Below, piece after piece: positions 16,585-23,734 of a DNA stretch of 64,000 nucleotides. This stretch comes from UBA10649 sp965278945 (lineage in GTDB: Bacteria > Actinomycetota > Actinomycetes > S36-B12), in NCBI GenBank assembly GCA_965278945.1, contig OZ257128.1, forward strand, positions 2,294,001-2,358,000. The letters are read 5' to 3'. Position 1 is the stretch's first letter; the number at the start of each line of letters is the position of its first letter. Below the pieces are notes generated by a model. The model was given only the letters and a program-made list of their open reading frames with translations, was not told the DNA's origin and did no database searches. The translations under genes and the position numbers were made by a program.

Positions 16585-18039
16585 ATGGCATTCGAGTACG
16601 CACCGGCGCCCGAGTCGCGCAGCGTTGTCGACATCGCATCGTCGTACGGCCTGTTCATCAACGGCGAGTTCGTCGACGCGCAGAGCGGCACGACGTTCAA
16701 GACGGTGAACCCCGCGACGGAGGAGGTGCTTGCGGATATCTCCGAGGCCGGCGCTGCCGATGTCGATCGCGCGGTGGATGCGGCACGAACCGCGTACGAG
16801 AAGGTCTGGGGGCTGATGTCAGGCCGCGACCGTGCGAAGTACCTGTTCCGCATCGCCCGACTCGTGCAAGAGCGCTCCCGCGAGCTCGCGGTCCTGGAGT
16901 CAATCGACAACGGCAAGCCGATCAGGGAGTCGCGCGACGTCGACATCCCGCTCGTCGCAGCCCACTTCTTCTACCACGCGGGCTGGGCCGACAAGCTCGA
17001 CTACGCAGGCTACGGCCGCAACCCGCAGCCAGTAGGTGTTGCGGCGCAAGTGATTCCGTGGAACTTCCCGCTGCTCATGCTCGCGTGGAAGATTGCGCCC
17101 GCGCTCGCCTGCGGCAACACGGTCGTGCTGAAGCCAGCCGAGACGACCTCACTCACCGCGCTCGCGTTCGCGGACATCTGCCGTCAGGCCGACCTGCCGC
17201 CGGGCGTCGTCAACATCATCACCGGCGCCGGCGACACCGGCCGACTTCTTGTCGAGCACCCTGGTGTCGACAAGGTCGCGTTCACCGGCTCGACCGAGGT
17301 CGGCAAGGCCATCATGCGAGCCGTCGCTGGGAGCGGGAAGCGGCTCACTCTCGAGCTCGGGGGCAAGGCCGCGAACATCGTGTTCGACGACGCGCCGATC
17401 GACCAGGCGGTCGAGGGCGTCGTCAATGGCATCTTCTTCAACCAGGGTCATGTCTGCTGCGCGGGCTCGAGGTTGCTCGTGCAGGAGTCCGTGTCCGAGG
17501 AGGTCATCGACTCGCTGAAGCGACGTCTCACCACTCTGCGGCTCGGCGATCCACTCGACAAGAACACTGATATCGGCGCGATCAACTCAGCCGAGCAACT
17601 CGCGCGGATCGATGATCTCGTGCGGTCCGGCGAGGACGAGGGCGCCGAGCGCTGGAGCGCGCCGTGTCCGATTCCCGAGCGCGGCTGGTGGTTCGCCCCG
17701 ACCGTGTTCACCGGAGTCACCCAGGCCCATCGCATCGCGCGCGAGGAGATCTTCGGGCCCGTGCTCTCGGTGCTCACCTTCCGCACACCCGAGGAGGCCA
17801 TCGAGAAGGCGAACAACACGCCCTATGGGCTGTCGGCCGGCATCTGGACCGAGAAGGGCAGCCGCATCCTGTGGATGGCAGAGCGGCTGCGGGCCGGCGT
17901 GGTCTGGGCGAACACGTTCAACCGATTCGACCCGGCGAGCCCGTTCGGCGGCTACAAGGAGTCCGGCTTCGGCCGCGAGGGCGGCCGCCAAGGCCTCGGC
18001 GCTTACCTCGCCGCAGACGTCATGGAGGATGCACGATGA
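16585..18039 (+). CDS. NAD(P)-dependent aldehyde dehydrogenase
   Basis: ALDH-superfamily enzyme of 484 residues. PWNFPLLMLAWKI lies at the cofactor-binding region, KPAETTSL follows, the general base is E257 in LELGG, and the nucleophile is C291 in NQGHVCCAGSR. EEIFGPVLSVL and PFGGYKESGFGRE near the end complete the fold. It follows deoC after ten bases, so acetaldehyde from deoxyribose is a plausible substrate (inference from context). The ATG is used because the family N-terminus begins there, although the open frame extends further upstream. It overlaps the next gene by four bases (ATGA). Confidence 0.92.
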   Translation: MAFEYAPAPESRSVVDIASSYGLFINGEFVDAQSGTTFKTVNPATEEVLADISEAGAADVDRAVDAARTAYEKVWGLMSGRDRAKYLFRIARLVQERSRELAVLESIDNGKPIRESRDVDIPLVAAHFFYHAGWADKLDYAGYGRNPQPVGVAAQVIPWNFPLLMLAWKIAPALACGNTVVLKPAETTSLTALAFADICRQADLPPGVVNIITGAGDTGRLLVEHPGVDKVAFTGSTEVGKAIMRAVAGSGKRLTLELGGKAANIVFDDAPIDQAVEGVVNGIFFNQGHVCCAGSRLLVQESVSEEVIDSLKRRLTTLRLGDPLDKNTDIGAINSAEQLARIDDLVRSGEDEGAERWSAPCPIPERGWWFAPTVFTGVTQAHRIAREEIFGPVLSVLTFRTPEEAIEKANNTPYGLSAGIWTEKGSRILWMAERLRAGVVWANTFNRFDPASPFGGYKESGFGREGGRQGLGAYLAADVMEDAR

Positions 18040-18902
18040 GTGACCGGGTGGAGGTCCGCAAGACCTACAAGCTGTTCGTGGGCGGCGCATTCCCGCGCAG
18101 CGAGTCAGGTCGCAGCTACGAGGTCACCTCGGCTGATGGCGCCTTCCTCGCCAATGCGGCCAAGGGCTCGCGCAAGGACGGTCGCGACGCGGTGCTCGCG
18201 GCACGCAAGGGCTTCTCTTCCTGGAGCGCGGCAACCGCCTACAACCGCGGCCAGGTTCTGTACCGGGTCGCTGAGGTGATGGAGGGACGCAGCGCGCAGT
18301 TCGCCGCCGACGTCCAGGATGCTGAGGGGGTCGACGCCGACACGGCAGCGCGTCAGGTCGAGGCCGCCATCGACCGGTGGGTCTGGTACGCGGGATGGAC
18401 CGACAAGCTTGCTCAGGTCCTCGGATCGGCGAATCAGGTGGCCGGTCCCTACTTCAACTTCTCGATCCCGGAGCCGTCCGGGGTGGTCGTCGCCGTGGCA
18501 CCCCAGGATTCCAGCCTGCTCGGGCTGGTCAGCGTCATCGCGCCAATCGTCGCCACGGGCAATGCGGTCATCGTGATCGCGAGCACCACTCGGCCGATTC
18601 CGGCGATCACGCTCACCGAGGTGCTCGCGACGTCCGATGTCCCCGCGGGGACGATCAACGTCATCACCGGCGATCCGGCGGAGATCATGCCGTGGCTCGC
18701 GAGCCACGCCGACGTCAACGCGATCGACCTCACCGGTATTGCCGATACCGCGCTCGCCGTAACCCTTGAGCAGGATGCCGCCGGTACCGTGAAGCGCGTC
18801 CGTGGCCCTGAGCCCGACGCGGATTGGTACGCGACCCCAACCCTGTCGCGACTTCGCTCCTTGGTCGAGACGAAGACCGTGTGGCACCCGATGGGAACCT
18901 GA
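18036..18902 (+). CDS. truncated aldehyde dehydrogenase homologue lacking the catalytic domain
   Basis: A 288-residue relative of ALDH that keeps the N-terminal, cofactor-binding half: LFVGGAFPRSESGRSYEV, RWVWYAGWTDKLAQ, GVVVAVAPQDSSLLGL where active enzymes have PWNFP, and GNAVIVI. After ITGDPAEIMPWLASHADVN it skips the whole catalytic domain. There is no ELGG glutamate and no nucleophilic cysteine. It ends in a conserved-looking tail, WYATPTLSRLRSLVETKTVW. I see no leftover ALDH sequence downstream, so this is not a simple frameshift. Pairs of full and short ALDH genes after deoC also occur in streptomycetes, as I recall. A non-catalytic partner of the ALDH upstream is a reasonable inference. 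Confidence 0.82.
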   Translation: MSDRVEVRKTYKLFVGGAFPRSESGRSYEVTSADGAFLANAAKGSRKDGRDAVLAARKGFSSWSAATAYNRGQVLYRVAEVMEGRSAQFAADVQDAEGVDADTAARQVEAAIDRWVWYAGWTDKLAQVLGSANQVAGPYFNFSIPEPSGVVVAVAPQDSSLLGLVSVIAPIVATGNAVIVIASTTRPIPAITLTEVLATSDVPAGTINVITGDPAEIMPWLASHADVNAIDLTGIADTALAVTLEQDAAGTVKRVRGPEPDADWYATPTLSRLRSLVETKTVWHPMGT

Positions 18903-19028
18903 GTCATCGATCGCGACCACCTGTCCGACGCGGGAGGCAACGTCCTCGAGTTCGAGCGCGCAGAGCGCAACGGGAAGCCCCGGGCGAACTTCGTAGAACT
19001 CACTCCGGGGCGATCGGTCGATGATGCC

Positions 19029-19667
19029 GTGGTCCTCGCCATGTCGCAGTTCGCCGGCTGGGACCTGGTCACGCAGGACGATGCGCTCGCTGGCGCTCTG
19101 GCCGGAGCGGGGGCAACGCTGACGCGCCGCGCCCTCATCATGAGCTGTCCGCTCGCCGACGTTGCCCCGGCACGACCCTTCTCGAACGACTTCGAACTCG
19201 GCGACGTGCCGACCACGAGCGATGTGGGCCCGTGGCTTCCCGTGCTGGAGAGCTGGCGGGCCGCCTTCCCGCCGGGCCATCCCGACTATCTGGACATGTC
19301 GGACCCGGTCAATGCAGTGCAATTCTTCATGCGCCTGGTGGATGGCAGCGAGATGGGGCCTCTGCACAGATCCAGCTGCCTGCTCATGGATCGCAACGGT
19401 CGTGCGCTCGCCGGCATCATCGTGAACATTCGCGAGGGAGATCCACCCTGGGGAGGCCCGTGGATCTCGGACATCTGGCGCGACCCGTCGTTGCGCGGAT
19501 CCGGCGTCGGTCCAAGCCTCATTGATCGCGCGAAGGCCCAATTGGTGGAGGACGGATACCTTCACCTCACTCTGGCCGTCACCGCGACGAACGACGCCGC
19601 CCGTACCTACGAGCGCGAGGGCTTCACCCTGGTCATGGACTCCAAGCACCTGAGCATCCCTGTCTGA
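19029..19667 (+). CDS. GNAT-family N-acetyltransferase (start uncertain)
   Basis: Acetyl-CoA-dependent acetyltransferase fold. The catalytic domain runs from about GPWLPVLESW to the end, with the acetyl-CoA loop in DPSLRGSGVGPSLIDRAKAQ and the closing NDAARTYEREGF. The substrate is unknown. The first canonical start is this GTG (212 residues), but the reading frame is open back to the stop codon of the preceding gene. Those 42 extra codons (VIDRDHLSDAGGN onward) keep the same G/C-ending codons and look like a genuine N-terminal segment. The only codons available there are GTC, ATC or CTG, so the true start is unclear. The gene ends just before an inverted repeat. Confidence 0.8.
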   Translation: MVLAMSQFAGWDLVTQDDALAGALAGAGATLTRRALIMSCPLADVAPARPFSNDFELGDVPTTSDVGPWLPVLESWRAAFPPGHPDYLDMSDPVNAVQFFMRLVDGSEMGPLHRSSCLLMDRNGRALAGIIVNIREGDPPWGGPWISDIWRDPSLRGSGVGPSLIDRAKAQLVEDGYLHLTLAVTATNDAARTYEREGFTLVMDSKHLSIPV

Positions 19668-19670
19668 CCC

Positions 19671-19733
19671 CGTCGATCTTGAGGTTCCGCCCAATTCCGG
19701 CGCCGAAATCTGGGCGGAACCTCAAGGTCGCGG
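19671..19733. repeat. intergenic inverted repeat, copy B of the CTTGAGGTT family (stem variant)
   Basis: Arms 19671-19693 and 19711-19733 surround a 17-base loop. The outer core GATCTTGAGGTT / AACCTCAAGGTC is shared with copies A and C, but the inner stem is CCGCCCA paired with TGGGCGG instead of GGCGTGG with CCACGCC. Both sides have changed together, so the stem is preserved. It lies between the convergent GNAT gene and the small membrane-protein gene, whose stop codon begins two bases after the right arm. Confidence 0.85.
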
Positions 19734-19734
19734 G

Positions 19735-19992
19735 TTACTTGTCGTCGGAGGAGTTGCGCCGCTTGACGACCACGTACACGACCGCGCCCACGACGACGAC
19801 ACCCACCGCGAGCGCGACGAGCCGTCCCCATCGCCGTCCGCCGACGATGGCGACCTCGGCCTTCCCGAGCGCGGTGTCGGTGATCGCGAGCACGGCATCG
19901 GTGCGATCGAGTGCGTCTCGGGCACGATCGATCTCCCCGCGCAGGTCATTGACCCGAACCTGTCCCGATTCGACGACGTCCAGCAGTGCCAT
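19735..19992 (-). CDS. small single-pass membrane protein
   Basis: A protein of 85 residues that I do not recognise. The N-terminal half is charged and helical (VESGQVRVNDLRGEIDRARDAL, a possible short coiled coil). It is followed by one transmembrane segment (about residues 57-75) and a basic-acidic tail KRRNSSDDK. It begins one base after the stop codon of adenosine deaminase and is probably translated from the same mRNA. The topology is likely N-out or peripheral at the membrane, which cannot be decided here. Confidence 0.65.
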   Translation of the reverse strand: MALLDVVESGQVRVNDLRGEIDRARDALDRTDAVLAITDTALGKAEVAIVGGRRWGRLVALAVGVVVVGAVVYVVVKRRNSSDDK

Positions 19993-19993
19993 G

Positions 19994-21130
19994 TCAGATC
20001 CTCTCGGTCAGTCGCTCGGCGAGTACATCCCGCAGGGCGGTGAATTGCGGCTTGATGTGGTCGTTGATGATGACCAGTCTTTCGTCGAACGGTATGAACG
20101 CGCTCTTCATCGCATTGATCGCAAACCACTGCATGTCGTCAAGCCCATACCCGAACGCCCCGCTGAGCAACTCCATCTCATGGCTCATCGACGTGCCCGA
20201 CATGAGGCGGTTGTCGGTGTTGACGGTGACACGGAATCCGAGCCTGCGCAGCAGGCCGATCGGGTGAGTCTCGATGCTGTCTGCCGCGCCGGTCTGCACA
20301 TTGGAGGACGGACACATCTCCAGGGGGATGCGCCGGTCGCGCACGTACGCAGCGAGGCGACCAAGACGGGGCTCGCCGTCGGCGCCGATCTCGATGTCAT
20401 CGACGATGCGCACACCGTGGCCCAACCGGTCGGCGCCGCACCATTGCAGTGCTTCCCAGATCGAGGGAAGGCCGAACGCCTCGCCCGCGTGAATGGTGAA
20501 GTGCGCATTCTCACGACGCAGGTACTCGAACGCGTCGAGGTGCCGCGTCGGAGGGAAGCCGGCCTCTGCCCCGGCGATGTCGAAGCCGACGACTCCTCGA
20601 TCCCGGTACTCCACGCTGAGCTCGGCGATCTGACGTGAATGGGTCGCCGTGCGCATCGCGGTGAGCAGCACGCCGATGCGGATCTGATGCCCGTCAGCAG
20701 CCGCAAGGCGCTGGCCTTCGGCGAAGCCCGCGAGAACCTCCTCGACCACCTGGTGGACCTCCAGTCCCTTCTCCAGGTGCAGTTCGGGCGCGTAGCGGAC
20801 CTCCGCGTAGACCACCCCGTCGGCGGCGAGGTCCTGCGCGCATTCGCGCGCGACCCTACGCAGAGCATCCGCGGTCTGAGTCACCCCGACCGTGTGCCGA
20901 AACGTGTCGAGGTAGCGCTCGAGCGAGCCCGAATAGGCGGCCTCCGCGAACCATCGGGCCAGCTCGGCGGCGTCCGTGGTCGGCAGGTCCACGTAGCCGG
21001 ACTCCTGCGCGAGCTCGACGACGGTCTGAGGCCGCAGGCCGCCGTCAAGATGGTCGTGCAGCAGGACCTTCGGTGCGCGAACGATGAGATCAAGGGGGAC
21101 GGGGGCGTACGTGCCGGCGTTCGAAACCAT
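19994..21130 (-). CDS. add: adenosine deaminase
   Basis: Zinc-dependent hydrolytic deamination of (deoxy)adenosine to (deoxy)inosine. The 378 residues contain HDHLDG with metal ligands H25 and H27, FTIHAGEAFG (third ligand and catalytic Glu), GHGVRI with the catalytic His, CPSSN, and VNTDNRLM carrying the catalytic and metal-binding Asp. Its product feeds the phosphorylase at 13 kb. The ATG is supported by a leaderless-type box six bases upstream. It diverges from a DMT transporter gene with only 55 bases between the start codons. Confidence 0.95.
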   Translation of the reverse strand: MVSNAGTYAPVPLDLIVRAPKVLLHDHLDGGLRPQTVVELAQESGYVDLPTTDAAELARWFAEAAYSGSLERYLDTFRHTVGVTQTADALRRVARECAQDLAADGVVYAEVRYAPELHLEKGLEVHQVVEEVLAGFAEGQRLAAADGHQIRIGVLLTAMRTATHSRQIAELSVEYRDRGVVGFDIAGAEAGFPPTRHLDAFEYLRRENAHFTIHAGEAFGLPSIWEALQWCGADRLGHGVRIVDDIEIGADGEPRLGRLAAYVRDRRIPLEMCPSSNVQTGAADSIETHPIGLLRRLGFRVTVNTDNRLMSGTSMSHEMELLSGAFGYGLDDMQWFAINAMKSAFIPFDERLVIINDHIKPQFTALRDVLAERLTERI

Positions 21131-21136
21131 GACCCG

Positions 21137-21142
21137 AACCTA
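21137..21142 (-). promoter_or_regulatory. -10 box TAGGTT of a leaderless add promoter
   Basis: On the minus strand TAGGTT is followed by exactly six bases and the ATG of add. The 55-base divergent spacer carries a second such box facing the other way, so the two promoters are back to back. Confidence 0.6.
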
Positions 21143-21173
21143 GTGCGGTCCGAGTCGGAAGTCTCGGGCCGAC

Positions 21174-21179
21174 TACATT
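21174..21179 (+). promoter_or_regulatory. -10 box TACATT of a leaderless promoter for the EamA transporter
   Basis: TACATT ends six bases before the GTG start at 21186, with no ribosome-binding sequence in between. It is the divergent counterpart of the add box. Confidence 0.55.
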
Positions 21180-21185
21180 CCCCAA

Positions 21186-22040
21186 GTGATAAGTATTGTT
21201 TGCGGGCTCGGCGCAGCGCTCATGTTCGCATCGAACTCACTGGTCTCCTCCCGAGTGGTGAAGATCATCAGTCCGTGGTCCGTCGTCGCGTGGATCATGC
21301 TGGTCGGCCTGATTGTCACGCTGCCCTTCGCGTTCTTGTCCGGAGTGCCCGAAGAGCTCACCGGAGAGAACATCGGCTGGCTCGCAGCAGTTGGCGTCGG
21401 GAACGTTCTGGGCTTCGGCCTCGCCTCCATGGCATTCCGCGTCGGCAAGGTCGGGATCGTCGCGCCGGTCCTCGCGACCCAAGGTGCCCTTGCCGCGGTC
21501 ATTTCGGCGATCCTCGGTGAGAGCATCGCTCCGATCGTCGCCTTCTTGCTGCTGTTCATCGTCTGCGGCGTGGTCCTCGCGGCGATCGCTCCCGACCCGG
21601 CGCCGCTTCGCCACGAGCGCCCGGTCCTCGCCGTCGGACTGGCGACATGTGCCGCTCTCGTCCTGGGCATCTCGCTGTACTCCACAGGGCACCTGAGCGG
21701 GGAGCTGCCGATCTCATGGGTTCTCCTGCCCGCCCGCATCGTGGGCGTCGTCGCGATCGCCATTCCGCTGGCGCTGCTCGGGCGACTGCAGCTCACGCGC
21801 GCCGCCGTGCCGATGGTGCTGTGGATGGGGGTGGCCGAGGTGACCGGCGTGACGTTGTTCTCCCTGGGTGCCGAGGACGAGGTGGCGATTACCGCGGTGC
21901 TGTCCTCCCAGTTCGCGCCCATCGCCGCTGTACTCGCGTTCTTCCTGTTCAAGGAACGACTTGGCCGTCTGCAGATCACGGGCGTGGCGATCGTCGTGGT
22001 CGCTGTCACTGCGCTGAGCGTGGCCTCGGCCGTCACCTGA
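21186..22040 (+). CDS. EamA/DMT-superfamily transporter
   Basis: Integral membrane protein of 284 residues with about ten hydrophobic segments arranged as two EamA repeats (first repeat ending near GESIAPIVAFLLLF, second near FKERLGRLQITGVAIVVVAV). The latter resembles the conserved C-terminal end of DMT exporters. The substrate is unknown; metabolites, amino acids or nucleobases are typical of the family. The start is GTG, and it shares a short divergent promoter region with add, so a nucleoside-related role is possible but unproven. Confidence 0.83.
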   Translation: MISIVCGLGAALMFASNSLVSSRVVKIISPWSVVAWIMLVGLIVTLPFAFLSGVPEELTGENIGWLAAVGVGNVLGFGLASMAFRVGKVGIVAPVLATQGALAAVISAILGESIAPIVAFLLLFIVCGVVLAAIAPDPAPLRHERPVLAVGLATCAALVLGISLYSTGHLSGELPISWVLLPARIVGVVAIAIPLALLGRLQLTRAAVPMVLWMGVAEVTGVTLFSLGAEDEVAITAVLSSQFAPIAAVLAFFLFKERLGRLQITGVAIVVVAVTALSVASAVT

Positions 22041-22077
22041 CGTTCGGCATTACGCCGCACACGGGTGACACGCGCCC

Positions 22078-22083
22078 TAGGGT
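22078..22083 (+). promoter_or_regulatory. -10 box TAGGGT of a leaderless promoter
   Basis: TAGGGT is followed by six bases and the ATG at 22090. There is no Shine-Dalgarno-like sequence. Confidence 0.6.
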
Positions 22084-22089
22084 CGGCGC

Positions 22090-23139
22090 ATGCGTCCTCG
22101 GATCCTCATGCCCGTGGCCAGCGCGGTACTCCTGCTCGCCACTGCGCTCCCCGCCGCGGCAGCGAACCAGCCAGGCACGCCTTGTCCCACCAACGATGCC
22201 TACGAGCAGTTGGGAAGCGGCTGGATTCGCTGCGTCAATGGCACCTGGCAGCCGAGCTCCGCGCCGAGCGGTTCGACCGCGGGCCCGACCACGCCACCGA
22301 CTGCCGCGAGCTCGACCGTCAAGCCCGTCAAGCCCAAGTGGACGACAACCGGAACGGTTCTCAGCGCGGCGACCTTCGGATCAAGCAAGGGCCAAGTGGC
22401 CGATCCCAGCGCGATTCGCCTGCCAAACGGCAAGATCCGTGTGTTCGCGTTCGTGGCCGACGAGGGAGTACGCAGCGCGATCTCCACGACGGCGAGGGGC
22501 ACGACATTCGTCGCCGATGCGGCGAAGCCGATCCCGTGGACCATGGCCGGTCAGCCGCGCATCGTCCCGCTGGGCGGCAATTCCATGCGGCTGTTCTACC
22601 TGGCGAGCGGGAGCATCAACGCCGCGAAGAGCACGGACGGCGGACTCACCTTCACCGACGAGGGTCCGGTCATCACGAGCGCACAGGCGGGATTCGAGCC
22701 CGGCGGCCTGACGGTCATCAAGCAGCGAGGCACCTACCACGGCTACTTCTCCAACCTCGAGAAGCCCGGCGTCAGCGCACCGCGGGTGATCCGCACGGCC
22801 ACGTCGCCGGACATGCTCAACTGGACGATGGGACCGGTGATCACGCAGGAGTCCGGATCGATCCCCGAAGGCGGGTCACATCCGTTCGCGACGATCGACA
22901 GGAAGGGTCGCGTGGCGCTCTACTACTCCGGTGATCGCGGCTCCTACTACGGAATCCTCGTCTCAACCAGCACGAACGGAGTCACGTTCGGACGCGAGCG
23001 TTCGGTGATGGAGCGTGGCGGCGACGGAGATCTGATCACCGCAGGAAAGTCGGGCTCGTTGATGTACTTCGGGGCCGACATCGGTGGTGGCGAGTTCGGG
23101 GTCAAGGTCGCCAGGACGCCCGGACCGCTCGTTCCCTGA
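22090..23139 (+). CDS. secreted beta-propeller-like (sialidase-fold) protein
   Basis: Exported protein of 349 residues. A Sec signal peptide covers about residues 1-25 (MRPRILMPVASAVLL, ending LPAAAA). A short Cys-containing region (CPTNDAYEQLGSGWIRC) and a Thr/Ser/Pro linker follow. The body has repeated blades with PSAIRLPNGKIRVF, KSTDGGLTFTDEG (an Asp-box-like motif) and VSTSTNGVTFGRERSV, which suggests a sialidase/glycosidase-type beta-propeller. The catalytic residues of sialidases are not clearly present, so a binding rather than hydrolytic function is possible. I do not recognise the exact family. Confidence 0.75.
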   Translation: MRPRILMPVASAVLLLATALPAAAANQPGTPCPTNDAYEQLGSGWIRCVNGTWQPSSAPSGSTAGPTTPPTAASSTVKPVKPKWTTTGTVLSAATFGSSKGQVADPSAIRLPNGKIRVFAFVADEGVRSAISTTARGTTFVADAAKPIPWTMAGQPRIVPLGGNSMRLFYLASGSINAAKSTDGGLTFTDEGPVITSAQAGFEPGGLTVIKQRGTYHGYFSNLEKPGVSAPRVIRTATSPDMLNWTMGPVITQESGSIPEGGSHPFATIDRKGRVALYYSGDRGSYYGILVSTSTNGVTFGRERSVMERGGDGDLITAGKSGSLMYFGADIGGGEFGVKVARTPGPLVP

Positions 23140-23147
23140 GGCTTCAG

Positions 23148-23528
23148 CTACTCCTCAGCGGGACGGTCGTATTCGTCGTCATCGTCGCGATGCACAAGAT
23201 CGCCGTGGAAGGCGGGCAGGCACACGGCGATGTAGCGGGCGCCTTCGGCCGTCGTGTAGCGCACACGCTCTCCCGCACGAGTGATCACGGCCTGACCCGC
23301 TCGCACGTGGGTGACCCCATCGTCATGCTCCACGGACAGCGAGCCTTCGAGGACGACGGTGAACTCGTCGAACTCCGGCTCCTGAGCCGGCTCTTCCCAG
23401 CCGGCCGGGGCGAGCATCTGCGCCACCGAGATCGCGTCGTCACCGCTCGAAGCGTTGCCGACGTACTCCTCGATCAGCTTCCCGCCGGGCACAGAGACCA
23501 GGGCGGGGGCAGGTACGAACTCAGGCAT
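23148..23528 (-). CDS. cupin-domain protein
   Basis: A 126-residue single cupin barrel. Motif 1 is degenerate (EFDEFTVVLEGSLSVEHDDG) and motif 2 is represented by RAGQAVITRAGERVRYTT, with few histidines left for metal binding. The C-terminus is acidic (RDDDDEYDRPAEE). It is the last gene of the nucleoside-uptake operon and overlaps the small membrane-protein gene upstream by eight bases, so the two are translationally coupled. The function is unknown; ligand sensing or sugar isomer handling are guesses only. Confidence 0.8.
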   Translation of the reverse strand: MPEFVPAPALVSVPGGKLIEEYVGNASSGDDAISVAQMLAPAGWEEPAQEPEFDEFTVVLEGSLSVEHDDGVTHVRAGQAVITRAGERVRYTTAEGARYIAVCLPAFHGDLVHRDDDDEYDRPAEE

Positions 23529-23715
23529 CCTCGTCGTCCGACCCGAGGGCCAGGATGACGTAGGTCCCGATTCCGAAGAGAAGGAGTGCCGGCACGGCGC
23601 CGGTGGCCAGGCCGCCGTCGTTCATCTTGCCGAAGCCGTACGCGGCCAGCAGGCAGATCACGGCGAGGGTGAGGAAGGCCCCGATCGGATCGTGCTTGGT
23701 GCGGTGCTCGCTCAT
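23521..23715 (-). CDS. small two-segment membrane protein
   Basis: A 64-residue protein starting MSEHRTKHDPIGAF. The ATG is selected by GAGGAG seven bases upstream; an open frame extends further but without support. Two hydrophobic segments (about 13-26 and 35-55) are separated by FGKMNDGGLA, with an acidic tail. It is of unknown function and lies between deoA and the cupin gene, overlapping the latter. Confidence 0.65.
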   Translation of the reverse strand: MSEHRTKHDPIGAFLTLAVICLLAAYGFGKMNDGGLATGAVPALLLFGIGTYVILALGSDDEDA

Positions 23716-23734
23716 GTGGGTCTCCTCGACCATG

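Noticed and set aside
18036..18902. The short ALDH as a frameshifted full-length gene
   Set aside because: No catalytic-domain sequence was found in any frame downstream; the next sequence is the GNAT gene, and the short protein has its own conserved-looking tail.
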